A DNA stretch of 64,000 bases from Candidatus Methylophosphatis haderslevensis (GCA_016711925.1 JADJSA010000018.1:372001-436000); one strand, 5' to 3'. Positions 35,567-45,005 are shown, counted from the stretch's first letter. The notes: a model not told the origin generated them from the letters alone. Program-made: numbers and translations.

Positions 35567-36337
35567 TCAATCGAGCACGTAGCCCAGTGCCAGCGGAATG
35601 AACAGCAGCGAGGCGAGGTTGCCGATCATCACGATCGAGGCAACCTTGTCCGGCTCCTGCCGATAGCGTTCGGCAAACACGTAGTTGAGCACCGCCGGCG
35701 GCAGCGCACCGAACACCAGCAGCAGTGCGCGCTGCTGACCTTCGAGCCCGAGCAGCCAGGCGATCGCCAGGGTCAGGGAAAAGCCGATCAGGGGGCGCGC
35801 GATTGCGCCCGCCATGCCGACGCGCCAGGCCTGCAGCGACGAATCGGCCAGCCGCACGCCGAGCGCGAACAACAGCAGCGGCACCGATATGTCTCCAAGC
35901 ATGCGGATGGCGACCATCAGCGGCGGCCAGATCCCGATGCCGGCCAGGCTCGCCAGCAGGCCGCCGATCGAGGCCAGCACCACCGGCATGCGCCACAGGC
36001 TGGCGAGCCGCGCGTCATGGTCGAGCAGGTAGGTGCCGAGCGAAAAGTGCAGGACGTTCGAGATGACGAACAGGACCACCGCCGGCGCCAGTGCCGCATC
36101 GCCGAACGCGAGCACCGCCAGCGGCAGGCCGAGGTTGCCGCAGTTGTTGAACATGATCGGCGGGGCGAAGGTACGCGGCGCAATGCCGAGCAGGCGCGCG
36201 GCGAGCCAGCCGGCGAGCCCCGATCCGATCACGGTCAGCAGGCCGGCAACGGCGAGCAACTGGTACTGCGCGGGCTGGAACGACTTGGCGGCGATCGCGA
36301 ACACCGGAAAGACGATGGCAAGAATGCGCAGGATCAT
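35567..36337 (-). CDS. AEC-family transporter, internally shortened
   Basis: A 256-residue membrane protein of the auxin efflux carrier family with NNCGNLGLPLAVLAFG, FALGVRLADSSLQAW and ALPPAVLNYVFAERY. Family members have about 300 residues. Here the first helix (MILRILAIVFPVFAIA) runs straight into AKSFQPAQYQLLAVAGLL, so roughly 40 residues covering the first loop and second helix are missing in frame. It may be non-functional or the product of a deletion. Substrates in the family are organic or amino acids. Confidence 0.82.
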   Translation of the reverse strand: MILRILAIVFPVFAIAAKSFQPAQYQLLAVAGLLTVIGSGLAGWLAARLLGIAPRTFAPPIMFNNCGNLGLPLAVLAFGDAALAPAVVLFVISNVLHFSLGTYLLDHDARLASLWRMPVVLASIGGLLASLAGIGIWPPLMVAIRMLGDISVPLLLFALGVRLADSSLQAWRVGMAGAIARPLIGFSLTLAIAWLLGLEGQQRALLLVFGALPPAVLNYVFAERYRQEPDKVASIVMIGNLASLLFIPLALGYVLD

Positions 36338-36496
36338 GAGCGTGGCCGCTGGCCGGAGCGACCCGCAGCATACTCCAGCGGCAGGGCCGTGGCTGCAACC
36401 CTTGCCATGAGGCAGGCCTGCGAGCCAGTATCGATGCGCCTCTTCGGCCTGTATGGCGGGAAAGCCGCGCTCCTGCCGGGCCGCAGGAGTGGTGCC

Positions 36497-37828
36497 TCAG
36501 AGAACGTAGCGCGCGAGATCCTCGCTCTTGGACAGCTCGCCGAGGCGGCTGTCGACATAGCCGGCGTCGATGACGACCTGCTTTGCGGCACCGTTGCCGG
36601 CCTCGAACGAGACTTCCTCGAGCAGCTTTTCGATCACGGTGTACAGGCGCCGGGCGCCGATGTTCTCGGTTTTCTCGTTCACCGCGAAGGCGATTTCGGC
36701 CATCCGGCGAATGCCGTCGGGATGGAAATCGAGGCTGACATCGTCGGTGCCGAGCAGTGCCTGGTACTGCCGCGTCAGGCAGGCGTCGGTGCTGGTGAGG
36801 ATGCGTTCGAAGTCGCCGACGGACAGCGAATCGAGCTCGACGCGAATCGGGAAGCGGCCCTGCAGCTCCGGAATCAGATCCGAGGGCTTGGACAGATGGA
36901 ACGCGCCGCTGGCGATGAACAGGATGTGATCGGTCTTGATCATGCCGTACTTGGTCGACACCGTGGTGCCTTCGACCAGCGGCAGCAGGTCGCGCTGCAC
37001 GCCCTGGCGTGAAACGTCGATGCCCTGGCTGTCAGAGCGGGTCGCGATCTTGTCGATTTCGTCGAGGAACACGATGCCGTTCTGCTCGACGTTGTGCACC
37101 GCCTGGGTCTTCACTTCGTCGTCGTTGATCAGACGCGCGGCCTCCTCCTCGGCGAGCAGGCGCAGCGCATCCTTGATCGCCAGCTTGCGCAGCTTCTTCT
37201 TGCCGCCGCCGAAGTTCTGGAACAGGTTCTGGATTTGCGCCGTCATCTCCTCCATGCCGGCCGGGGCGAACATCTCGACATGCGGCGCGGCCTGCGCCAC
37301 CTCGATCTCGATTTCCTTGTCGTCGAGTTCGCCTTCGCGCAGCTTCTTGCGGAATTTCTGCCGGGTGGCGTTCTCCTCTGCGGCAGGCTGCTCGGTGAAG
37401 CCGATCTGGCGTGCCGGCGGCAGCAGCGCGTCGAGCACCCGGTCTTCGGCGGCGTCGGCCGCGCGGCCGTGCACGCCGCGCATCGCCGCTTCGCGCCCGT
37501 CCTTGATGGCGGTTTCGACCAGATCGCGAATGATGGTGTCCACGTCGCGCCCGACATAGCCGACCTCGGTGAACTTGGTCGCCTCGACCTTGACGAACGG
37601 GGCATTGGCCAGCCGCGCCAGGCGGCGCGCGATCTCGGTCTTGCCGACGCCGGTCGGACCGATCATCAGGATGTTCTTAGGCGTGATCTCCGAGCGCAAG
37701 GGTTCGGCAACCTGGGCGCGGCGCCAGCGATTGCGCAGCGCGATCGCCACCGAGCGCTTGGCGCGATCCTGGCCGACGATGTTCTTGTCCAGTTCGGAAA
37801 CGATTTCCTGCGGGGTCATTTGGGTCAT
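36497..37828 (-). CDS. hslU: HslU, ATPase subunit of the HslVU protease
   Basis: A 443-residue AAA+ unfoldase. N-terminal TPQEIVSELDKNIVGQDRAK, Walker A GPTGVGKTEIARRLA, the family's I-domain, and the Walker B region NGIVFLDEIDKIATR are present; the C-terminal tail ends RYVL as needed for docking on HslV. The start at 37828 gives exactly the E. coli length. It lies 130 bases downstream of hslV. Confidence 0.97.
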   Translation of the reverse strand: MTQMTPQEIVSELDKNIVGQDRAKRSVAIALRNRWRRAQVAEPLRSEITPKNILMIGPTGVGKTEIARRLARLANAPFVKVEATKFTEVGYVGRDVDTIIRDLVETAIKDGREAAMRGVHGRAADAAEDRVLDALLPPARQIGFTEQPAAEENATRQKFRKKLREGELDDKEIEIEVAQAAPHVEMFAPAGMEEMTAQIQNLFQNFGGGKKKLRKLAIKDALRLLAEEEAARLINDDEVKTQAVHNVEQNGIVFLDEIDKIATRSDSQGIDVSRQGVQRDLLPLVEGTTVSTKYGMIKTDHILFIASGAFHLSKPSDLIPELQGRFPIRVELDSLSVGDFERILTSTDACLTRQYQALLGTDDVSLDFHPDGIRRMAEIAFAVNEKTENIGARRLYTVIEKLLEEVSFEAGNGAAKQVVIDAGYVDSRLGELSKSEDLARYVL

Positions 37829-37958
37829 TGCGGTGAGGGGGCGAGGGTGAGGCGTGAGGGGTGAGAAGTGCGGGACGAAGCGCAAGGGGTGTGCAATTCA
37901 GGTGAATCGTGTCGGGTTGTCCTCCCCACTCCTGACCCCTTTCCCCTCACCGCCCCAC
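37829..37958. repeat. Intergenic inverted repeat between hslV and hslU
   Basis: An 11-bp arm GCGGTGAGGGG at 37830-37840 is the inverse of CCCCTCACCGC at 37943-37953. The spacer is unusually rich in gtgaggg/ccctcac runs. This resembles a small dispersed intergenic palindromic repeat and may form an mRNA hairpin between the two genes. The repeat family is not recognised. Confidence 0.4.
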
Positions 37959-38495
37959 TCACTCAAGGGTTTCGATGACGTGCGACTGATTGGTATAAAT
38001 GCACAGGTCGCCGGCGATGGTGAGCGACTTCCTGACGATCTCGACCGGCGGGAATTCGGTGTTCTCCAGCAGCGCGCGGGCAGCGGACTGGGCATAGGCG
38101 CCGCCGCTGCCGATGGCGACGATACCCTGTTCGGGTTCCAGGACGTCGCCGTTGCCGGTGATCACCAGCGAACTGGTGCGGTCCACCACCGCCAGCATCG
38201 CTTCGAGCCGGCGCAGCATGCGGTCTGTACGCCAGTCCTTGGCCAGTTCGACCGCGCTGCGCAGCAGGTTGCCCTGGTGCTTTTCCAGCTTGGATTCGAA
38301 ACGCTCGAACAGCGTGAATGCATCGGCGGTGCCGCCGGCGAATCCGGCGAGGATTTTGTCCTGATAGAGCCGGCGCACCTTGCGCGCGCTGGCCTTGATG
38401 ACGATGTTGCCGAGCGTCACCTGGCCGTCGCCGCCGAGCGCAACCGAGGCGCCGCGCCGCACCGACAGGATGGTCGTGCCGTGATACTGCTCCAT
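37959..38495 (-). CDS. hslV: HslV, peptidase subunit of the HslVU protease
   Basis: A 178-residue proteasome-type threonine peptidase. The propeptide MEQYHG precedes the catalytic N-terminal Thr7 of TTILSVRRGASVALGGDGQV. GNIVIKASARKVRRLYQDKI and GFAGGTADAFTLFERFE are typical. The start at 38495 is set by this N-terminus. It forms an operon with hslU and probably with the STAS gene upstream (88 bases). Confidence 0.97.
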   Translation of the reverse strand: MEQYHGTTILSVRRGASVALGGDGQVTLGNIVIKASARKVRRLYQDKILAGFAGGTADAFTLFERFESKLEKHQGNLLRSAVELAKDWRTDRMLRRLEAMLAVVDRTSSLVITGNGDVLEPEQGIVAIGSGGAYAQSAARALLENTEFPPVEIVRKSLTIAGDLCIYTNQSHVIETLE

Positions 38496-38583
38496 GGGAG
38501 ATGTCCGATCCGCCGTAGAAAGTCGGCTATAGCTGGAGTCGTCCGGGGAAAATTCAAGTGCCGTGCGGCGCCGGCCCGGCCGG

Positions 38584-39786
38584 TCAGGCTTTCTTCGAGC
38601 GCTGCAGGGTGACGATCTGGTCGATGCCCAGGACGATGAACAAGCCTTCGACCAGGGCATTGAGGTCGGTGAATCTGAGTTGCTTGCCGCTGGTCTGCCA
38701 CTTTACGATCAGGTTCAGCAGCGTGCCGGCACTGACGAAGTCCATGCGCCGCAGGGCCGAGCAATCGACATCGATGGTGTCGCTTTCCGCAGCGAGCGCG
38801 GTGAGCCCGGCAAAGGCATCGGCGCTTGCGCCGAGCACGTCGCCGCACAACGCGTTGGCGGGCGGCCGGGCCGAGGCCGGAGGCGCGGCCTCGCGCGTGA
38901 CCACCGCCTTGTCTTCCCAGGCCGGCGGCGACTTCTCGAAGGTAACGGCGTAGTTGAGCGCGAGATCCTCGAACGCGTCGTGCCGGCCGAGTTGCTGGTA
39001 GGCCTCGAGCAGCAGCAGCCAGAGCGACTCCTGCTGCGGCTGACCGGGCTGGATCTTCTTCTCCAGCAGGCCGACCAGCACCGGCGCGTTGACCAGGAAG
39101 AACGGCAGTTTGCGACGCTTGAAATCGGCAATCGCGTCCACCAGCAGCGCGCCGCCGGCGGCATCCGCGTCCTTCAGCCGATTGACGTCGATGCGCATTT
39201 CCCTGGCGCGCTCGGAGAGCCGGCGCAATTGCTCGATCGACGCGGCGCTCGCCTGGCTCAGCACGCCGGAGAGCGAGATCAGCGGCGCATTCGCCTGCAC
39301 GCCTGATGCGGCATCGGGCGAATTCCATGACGGCGGCGACTTCTCGAACGCCACCGCGTAGTCGACGCCATGCGACTCGAAGGCCTCGCGCTGGCCAAGA
39401 AACTGGCACAGGTCGAACAGCATGCGCCAGAGCAGCTCGGGCGCCTTCGGATCGGCCCGCACCGCGGCCTGGAGGACTTTCAGCGCGTCGGCATCGTGGC
39501 CGTTGGCAAAACCCATGGCCGCCTGTTCGGCCGCCGGGTCGAGCGAGCGGCTGGTTTCGGTCAACTGCAGGTGGGCATTGCCGACGATCAGCCCGCCTTC
39601 GCCGCTGGTCGTGAAATCGAGGGAAGCGAGATCGTAATCGTCGGGAAACTCGGACGGCGGTGGTGCCTCTGCCGTGGCGGCGGGCGGCGTTTGCGGTTCG
39701 GCCGCCGGCACGGCGCGCGCCACCGGAGTGACCGGCGGTTTGGCGACTACCCGCGTTTCTTTCTTGCCGAAGAACGGAAAGGCCAC
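38584..39786 (-). CDS. TPR/STAS-domain protein with internal duplication
   Basis: A 400-residue protein starting at GTG (AFPFFGKKETRV...). After a Pro/Ala-rich linker come two similar modules: a helical segment (ELLWRMLFDLCQFLGQREAF, then GVDYAVAFEKSPPSW) plus a STAS-like fold, and again (ESLWLLLLEAYQQLGRHDAF, then ALNYAVTFEKSPPAW) plus a C-terminal STAS (IDVDCSALRRMDFVSAGTLL). STAS domains mediate partner-switch regulation; the role of this protein is unknown. It sits directly upstream of hslVU. Confidence 0.78.
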   Translation of the reverse strand: MAFPFFGKKETRVVAKPPVTPVARAVPAAEPQTPPAATAEAPPPSEFPDDYDLASLDFTTSGEGGLIVGNAHLQLTETSRSLDPAAEQAAMGFANGHDADALKVLQAAVRADPKAPELLWRMLFDLCQFLGQREAFESHGVDYAVAFEKSPPSWNSPDAASGVQANAPLISLSGVLSQASAASIEQLRRLSERAREMRIDVNRLKDADAAGGALLVDAIADFKRRKLPFFLVNAPVLVGLLEKKIQPGQPQQESLWLLLLEAYQQLGRHDAFEDLALNYAVTFEKSPPAWEDKAVVTREAAPPASARPPANALCGDVLGASADAFAGLTALAAESDTIDVDCSALRRMDFVSAGTLLNLIVKWQTSGKQLRFTDLNALVEGLFIVLGIDQIVTLQRSKKA

Positions 39787-40106
39787 TTGTCGATTCCTGC
39801 CTGCGAAACGGAGGATGCCCGAGACCAAAACCACTAAGGGGATCGGTGCCGCGAGTGTCGAATCCGTGGTCTGGAAGGCCACTAAGAATAGCACCGACAA
39901 GCACCGGCCGGGCTGTGCCGGAGTGCACAAGGGCGCCGCATTCTCAGCCACGAACAGCCAGTATAGCGGCGGATAGCCGGGAATTCCGGCGCAGCAGCCT
40001 GCCGTATCAAGATACCTGCAAAGGAGTGGCCTCTTGGCGCCCGCCCGTCCGTCGGCAGCGACGGTTCGGCGGGCGGGTTGCCGCGCGATCGTGGCGGGCG
40101 GAGGGC
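39787..40106. other. Intergenic region between the STAS gene and the TonB receptor
   Basis: About 320 bases without a supported gene. It should hold the promoter of the STAS-hslVU operon on its left and the end of the receptor transcript on its right. A GC-rich inverted repeat (GCCCGCC at about 40040, GGCGGGC near 40070) could act as a terminator for the receptor gene but lacks a T-run. Confidence 0.4.
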
Positions 40107-42203
40107 TCAGAACGACGCGCGAATCCCGGCCACCAGCGAGCGGCCGCCGAGTGGGGCAATGTCCTTGAGATAGGACGTATGCAACCTGGCCTCGCGGTCG
40201 AGCAGGTTGGCTGCCTTGACGAATGCCTCCAGGGTCGCCGACTGCAGCTTCAGGCGGTAACTGACGGCAGCACCGACAAGGGTGTAGGCATCGGTCGGCA
40301 GTTCGTTGTCGGCGGTACGTTTCTGCCGCATTGCGTGGGTGACGTCGAGCCTCGCCTCCCACGGCCCCGACGTCCAGTTCAACCCGCCGCCGACGCGCAG
40401 CGGCGAAATCCGCGGCAATGGCTGGCCGGTATCGCTGTCCTTCGCGTGCACGTAGTCGGCGCGCAGATTGCCGTCAATACGACTGCCGCTGCCTTCCAGC
40501 AACCGCAACTTGCCCTGCGCCTCGAAGCCGTAAAACTCGGCGCGCACCGGCCGCACCACGGATTCGGGCAGAATGTCGCCCCCGTCGAGCGTGAGCCCCG
40601 GGTTGGCCGGGTCTTCCGCCGGATTCAGTTCGCCCTCGGGGCTGCGCGTGTTGCCGCTGTTGAACAGCGCAACGTAGTTGCGGAAGCGGTTGTAGTAGGC
40701 CCCGACGCTGCCGGAGAACGCCTCCGAGCGAACCTTCAACTGCAGGTCGATGCCGTTGGCCTTTTCCAGCGAGAGATTCGGATCGCCGACTTCGTAAAGA
40801 CCGGTCGCAGCATGGTTGCCATTGGCAAACAGCTCGTAGTAGCTGGGCGCGCGCTGGGTGTGCGACAGGCTGGCCGAAAGTGCAATGTCCGGCGTCAGTG
40901 AGTACTGCCCCCCGAACGTCAGGCTCTTGGCTGAGAAGCGACGTTCCTGGGCCGCGCCGAAGCGCGGCAAACCGGTATTCGGATCATCCGGGCCGCCGCC
41001 GTCCGACTCGACGCGCGCACGCTCAATGCGTCCGCCGACGTTCAGCTTCAGCGCACCGAGCGTCAGTTCCTCGAACACGAAGAAAGCTGCCGACTTGTTG
41101 CCGGTCTTTGGCACGAAAGCCTCTTCGCCGAGCGCCGAAAAATCGAAATCCGCAAGCTGCACGCCGAAGGCGCCGACCAGTGGCCCGAAAGGGCGATGGG
41201 TCGCTTCGACCCGCATCTCGCGTCCCTTGTTGATGAACTGCGTTTCCGGCACGCCACCGGCGATTTCCTGGTGTTCGTAGTCGGTGTAGCCCGCCTTGAA
41301 CCTGACGCCGGTGATGAATCCGTCGATCTGGCGCAGTTCGCCCGCCAGATCCCAGCGTGCGTTCCTCATCTGGATGCGCACATCCGGTTCGGCAACGGTG
41401 CCGTAGTTCTGGTTGTAAGCCGCGTAGGACAGTCCGGCGAAGCCACGTTCGCCGAAAGTCAGCGAGGCGCCCAGCGCGCCGCCGTCGCCGTGATTCGAGC
41501 TATTGGGCAGGCGGTCGCGGGGTTCCTCCGGCTGTGGGTCGAGCGCGCGCAAGCGCGCCGAGCGGGCGAAGTCCGGAATCTTCAAGTCCGCCGACTTGCG
41601 CCAGTAGCCATCGGCATGCAGCGCGAGCAGGCCGTTGCCGGCTTCCAGCAGCGCGGCGCCGCTGCGCTCGCCATCGCCACTGCCGGCGCGCGCTTCGAAG
41701 CGGCCGGAGACGCCCTGCCGCGCTTCGCTGGGGATGCGATTGTCGATGGCGTTAACCAAGCCGCCGACCGCATTGCCGCCGTAAAGCAGGGCGGCGGCGC
41801 CGCGCACCACCTCTAGCCGCTCGACGATCAGCGGGTCGACCGGCACGCCGTGGTCCTGCGACAGGCCGGAGGCATCGAGCACGCCCAGCCCGTTGCTCAT
41901 GACACGGATGCGGTCAGCATCGAGCCCGCGGATGATCGGCCGCCCGACGTTCGGGCCGAAGTAGCTGGTGCTGACACCGGGTATGCCGTCAAGCGTTTCG
42001 CCGATGGTCGAACCGCGACGCAGATCGAGATCCCGGCCGGTCAACACGGAGACCGGCGGAACCATGTCGAACAGGTCCGAGCCGAGCGGGTTGGCGGTAA
42101 TGACGACGGTTTCCAATTGCTGGGGCTTGGTGACAGTCTGCGCTTGGACTGCCGAGGCAAATGCGAACGATAGCGCGCCGATAATGGGCTTGCGAGGAAA
42201 CAT
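40107..42203 (-). CDS. ZnuD-like TonB-dependent outer-membrane receptor
   Basis: A 698-residue receptor. Signal peptide to about residue 22 (ASAVQAQ), plug with LETVVITANPLGSDLFD, GVSTSYFGPNVGRPIIRGLD and ERLEVVRGAAALLYGGNAVG, and a barrel ending GIRASF. The plug pattern is that of the ZnuD zinc/haem receptor group. It is the last gene of an operon-like run starting with a Zur-type regulator and a ZIP transporter, which supports zinc uptake. An 80-base gap separates it from the preceding gene, so a promoter of its own is possible. Confidence 0.88.
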   Translation of the reverse strand: MFPRKPIIGALSFAFASAVQAQTVTKPQQLETVVITANPLGSDLFDMVPPVSVLTGRDLDLRRGSTIGETLDGIPGVSTSYFGPNVGRPIIRGLDADRIRVMSNGLGVLDASGLSQDHGVPVDPLIVERLEVVRGAAALLYGGNAVGGLVNAIDNRIPSEARQGVSGRFEARAGSGDGERSGAALLEAGNGLLALHADGYWRKSADLKIPDFARSARLRALDPQPEEPRDRLPNSSNHGDGGALGASLTFGERGFAGLSYAAYNQNYGTVAEPDVRIQMRNARWDLAGELRQIDGFITGVRFKAGYTDYEHQEIAGGVPETQFINKGREMRVEATHRPFGPLVGAFGVQLADFDFSALGEEAFVPKTGNKSAAFFVFEELTLGALKLNVGGRIERARVESDGGGPDDPNTGLPRFGAAQERRFSAKSLTFGGQYSLTPDIALSASLSHTQRAPSYYELFANGNHAATGLYEVGDPNLSLEKANGIDLQLKVRSEAFSGSVGAYYNRFRNYVALFNSGNTRSPEGELNPAEDPANPGLTLDGGDILPESVVRPVRAEFYGFEAQGKLRLLEGSGSRIDGNLRADYVHAKDSDTGQPLPRISPLRVGGGLNWTSGPWEARLDVTHAMRQKRTADNELPTDAYTLVGAAVSYRLKLQSATLEAFVKAANLLDREARLHTSYLKDIAPLGGRSLVAGIRASF

Positions 42204-42283
42204 GCAGCTCTCCGGTTTCGAGTTCACGACAAGACGTTTCGTCCCGTTGCGCAGCGCGAAACGGGGCAGGTCGATGCGTTGAA

Positions 42284-42631
42284 TCAGGAGAGGAAAAGAG
42301 GCGGACCGCGCGAACAAGCAGTCGGGGCTTGGCAGGGCAGGAACAGCGGCGGAGCGGAAGGGGCGAGCGTGACGTTGTCGAAATCGCTTGCCAGCAGTGC
42401 GTTCGGATTGGACGTGAAGTGGTCGAGGCTGGCAAACGCCAGGCACTTGGCACAGACGAACTCAGGCGCACTGCCGCCGGCATCGCCCGGTGCCAGATTC
42501 AAACTCCGGGCCTCATGCCCGGCACCGATGTGCTCCACCGCGTGCCAAGACGCGGCGTGCTGAGCGAACAGCAGCGCGGCAATCAGCCAGCCGGCAAGCC
42601 GGCGCAGGCTTCTATTTGATCGCAACCGCAT
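42284..42631 (-). CDS. DUF2946-like small secreted or membrane protein
   Basis: A 115-residue protein with an N-terminal hydrophobic segment (RRLAGWLIAALLFAQHAASW) and putative metal ligands in HAVEHIGAGHEAR and CAKCLAF. The pattern (His-rich stretch, then CxxC) resembles DUF2946-type proteins found beside metal-related TonB receptors. It overlaps the DUF3299 gene by 20 bases, so it is translationally coupled. Function unknown; metal binding in the periplasm is inferred. Confidence 0.6.
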   Translation of the reverse strand: MRLRSNRSLRRLAGWLIAALLFAQHAASWHAVEHIGAGHEARSLNLAPGDAGGSAPEFVCAKCLAFASLDHFTSNPNALLASDFDNVTLAPSAPPLFLPCQAPTACSRGPPLFLS

Positions 42632-43109
42632 CGGCTATCCGGTAGTAAATGCCCATTGGGTCGTTCTTCATCACCGCCAGTTTCCCGCTTATCGTGACGG
42701 GTTCGAAGCCGTACTTTACCGGATCCTTGAGTCTGACTTCGACAAGCGATTCCGGCCCGCCCGGCATGCAGTAGGCGCAGGTCTGTGGTGAGGCAGAGAG
42801 CAGGAAGTGTTTCTGCTTTTCGCCGGCTTCGAGTGGCACGATGAAACCCTGGATCTTCACCGTTTTGTCGGCCAGCGCCTGCACGTCTTGGGAGAACCTC
42901 GGCGAATAGCGGTTGTTCTCCTTCACCAGGTCGACTTGAGCCAGGGTTCTCCAGGACACCACGCCGGCACTTTCGGGTAGCGGGCGAGGAGCCATCTGCG
43001 CCGAATCGCGTAGCGCCGGGTCATTGCGCGGAACCTGCAACTGTGCGAACGCCGACGTCGCTACCAGCGCAACAAGCCACACTATTGATCGTCCGGATTG
43101 CGACTTCAT
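42612..43109 (-). CDS. DUF3299 periplasmic protein
   Basis: A 165-residue secreted protein with a signal peptide (WLVALVATSAFAQ). The DUF3299 core is clear: VKIQGFIVPLEAGEKQKHFL, then SPQTCAYCMPGGPESLVEV, with a CxxC pair. Proteins of this family co-occur with MacB-like ABC systems and metal receptors; the CxxC could bind metal or act as a redox centre. The start at 43109 gives a normal signal sequence and lies one base after the permease stop. Confidence 0.82.
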   Translation of the reverse strand: MKSQSGRSIVWLVALVATSAFAQLQVPRNDPALRDSAQMAPRPLPESAGVVSWRTLAQVDLVKENNRYSPRFSQDVQALADKTVKIQGFIVPLEAGEKQKHFLLSASPQTCAYCMPGGPESLVEVRLKDPVKYGFEPVTISGKLAVMKNDPMGIYYRIADAVAIK

Positions 43110-43110
43110 T

Positions 43111-44355
43111 TCAACCCTTCGCGAGAAGCCCTGCAACATCGGTGCGCGCTGCCCGGATTGCCGGCAGCAAAGCAGCCACCAGGCCGATCAGCCAGGCCAG
43201 CGGCAACAGCCAGAGTTCCTCCATCAGTCCTTGTCGACCGCTGATCGCCGGCTGGCCCTCGGCAGCGAGCCATAGGCCCAGCCCCTCGGCAAGCAGATGT
43301 CCCAACGCCAGGCCACCCAGAGCGCCCAGCGTGGTGAGCAGCAACGACTCGATCACCATAGTGGCGAAGATCTTCGCCCTTGAGGCGCCAAGCAGGCGCA
43401 TGACCGCGATATCGTACTGCCGTCCGCGCAGCGTGGAAAGCAAGGCCACCAGCAGTGCCGCCGCCGAGGCTGCGATCAACAGCACCGCAAAGGCGTTCAT
43501 GACATCCCGCCCAACACCGATCAGTCGCATCAGCCGGGCAATCTCGAATGCCGGAGAGGCCGCCTGCAGAACCCCGGACTGGTTCACCAGCCGCGGCAAT
43601 TGCACCGCGGCGAGCGGGCTGGCGTATTGAATCAAAACGACAGTGACTTCGCGCGCCGGTTCGCCGCCTTGCTCATGTGCCTGCCCGGGCTTATGGTCGC
43701 CGTCGTGTACCGGCTCCGCGGCCTCCACGTGCTCGCCGTGCGCCTCGTGAACCGCCCAGACGCTTTCGATCGGCGTCAGCACCAGTCGATCAAGTGGGGT
43801 GCCGGTCGGCTTGAGAATTCCGACGATTTGGTACGGTTTGTCGCCATGCGCGTCGCCACCCTCGGCGATGCCATGGCTGCCGACAAAGCTGCCGCCAGGC
43901 GCCAATGCTGCGGTCCTTGCGACTTCCGCCCCCAACACCGCCTCCATCGGTTTTCCATATAGTCTGCCGGTAGCGAGCGTCGCCTCGTAATGCTCGATGT
44001 AGTCGATCGGCGCGCCGACGATGCGGAATCCCATGAAGCTGTCGCCCAAGCCGAGCGGTATCGCCTTGCCGACCATCGGCAACTGCGCTAACCGCTCGGC
44101 CTCGGCGAGTGGAATGTTGCCGGTGGGTGCATCGAGGTGATAGATGCCGGAAAGGATCAACTGCATAGGACTTCCCTTGGCCCCGACCACCAGATCGATG
44201 CCGCGCGCGTCCCGAGTAAAACGTCCTTCGATCTGTCGCACAAACAGCAATAGAACCACCAAGGTAGCGATGCCGAAGGCCAGCAGCAGCGCGGCGAGCA
44301 GCGCCGACAGCGGATTGGCGCGCAGTTCCCGAGTAGCCAGGCGCAGCAGGTTCAC
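43111..44355 (-). CDS. FtsX/MacB-type ABC transporter permease with His-rich loop
   Basis: A 414-residue permease. One N-terminal membrane helix, a large periplasmic MacB-PCD-like domain (IDLVVGAKGSPMQLILSGIY) and three C-terminal helices (FtsX domain; RQYDIAVMRLLGASRAKIFA). The periplasmic domain contains a His/Glu-rich stretch at residues about 203-227 (His 203, 206, 209, 217, 221, 227), a likely zinc-binding loop. It is coupled by a four-base overlap to its ATPase. It is probably a mechanotransmission or lipoprotein-handling system tied to zinc supply rather than an importer. Confidence 0.88.
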   Translation of the reverse strand: MNLLRLATRELRANPLSALLAALLLAFGIATLVVLLLFVRQIEGRFTRDARGIDLVVGAKGSPMQLILSGIYHLDAPTGNIPLAEAERLAQLPMVGKAIPLGLGDSFMGFRIVGAPIDYIEHYEATLATGRLYGKPMEAVLGAEVARTAALAPGGSFVGSHGIAEGGDAHGDKPYQIVGILKPTGTPLDRLVLTPIESVWAVHEAHGEHVEAAEPVHDGDHKPGQAHEQGGEPAREVTVVLIQYASPLAAVQLPRLVNQSGVLQAASPAFEIARLMRLIGVGRDVMNAFAVLLIAASAAALLVALLSTLRGRQYDIAVMRLLGASRAKIFATMVIESLLLTTLGALGGLALGHLLAEGLGLWLAAEGQPAISGRQGLMEELWLLPLAWLIGLVAALLPAIRAARTDVAGLLAKG

Positions 44356-45005
44356 GGTGATGCTGCCAACGCAAGCTGCCGCACGAAACCCGGCTTGACC
44401 CGCGCATCATGCGTCGCCACGATCAGCGTAGCCTCGCTGGCGGCTGCCGTTTCCCGCAGCAGATCCAGAGTCGCGCTGCATGCTGCATCGTCCAGGTTGG
44501 CGGTCGGCTCGTCTGCCAGCAGCAGCGCCGGCCGGTTGATTGTCGCGCGAGCCAAGGTGACGCGCTGCGCCTCACCGCGCGACAGGCTGGCCGGGTTGGC
44601 CTGCGCACGGTCGGCAACGCCCAAGCGCGCAAGCAGCGAACGCGCAAGCGCGCGATTCTGCGCCACGCCGGCTAGAAACTGGGCAAGCAGGAGATTCTCG
44701 ATCACCGTCAGCGTCGCCAGCAGGTGCGGTACCTGTGGCACGAAGCCGATATGCTGGCCGCGAAAGCGGTCGCGCCGGGACTCCTGCATCGGCGCGATGT
44801 TCTGACCGATCACGCGAACGCTGCCCGATGTCGGACGCAGCAGACCCGTGACCACCGCCAGCAAAGTGGATTTGCCGCAGCCGGAAGGTCCGGTGACCAG
44901 CCATGCTTCACCGCGCTCGACCTGCCAGCGGTCGAGTGAGAGCACCGTGCGCTCACCGTAGCGGTGGGCCAGATCCTCGATGCAGAGTGCAGCATTCGGA
45001 CTCAT
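44352..45005 (-). CDS. ABC transporter ATP-binding protein (LolD/MacB type)
   Basis: A 217-residue ATPase. Walker A GPSGCGKSTLLAVVTGLLRP at about residues 39-46, Q-loop VPQVPHLLATLTV, signature LSRGEAQRVTLARA and Walker B ALLLADEPTANLDD, with the H-loop THDARV. It pairs with the downstream FtsX-type permease. The ATG overlaps the preceding small gene by four bases. Confidence 0.93.
   Translation of the reverse strand: MSPNAALCIEDLAHRYGERTVLSLDRWQVERGEAWLVTGPSGCGKSTLLAVVTGLLRPTSGSVRVIGQNIAPMQESRRDRFRGQHIGFVPQVPHLLATLTVIENLLLAQFLAGVAQNRALARSLLARLGVADRAQANPASLSRGEAQRVTLARATINRPALLLADEPTANLDDAACSATLDLLRETAAASEATLIVATHDARVKPGFVRQLALAASP

Noticed and set aside
42204..42283. A second Zur box before the ZnuD-like receptor gene
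   Set aside because: Only a loose tttcg/cgaaa symmetry is present; nothing comparable to the repeat upstream of zur.
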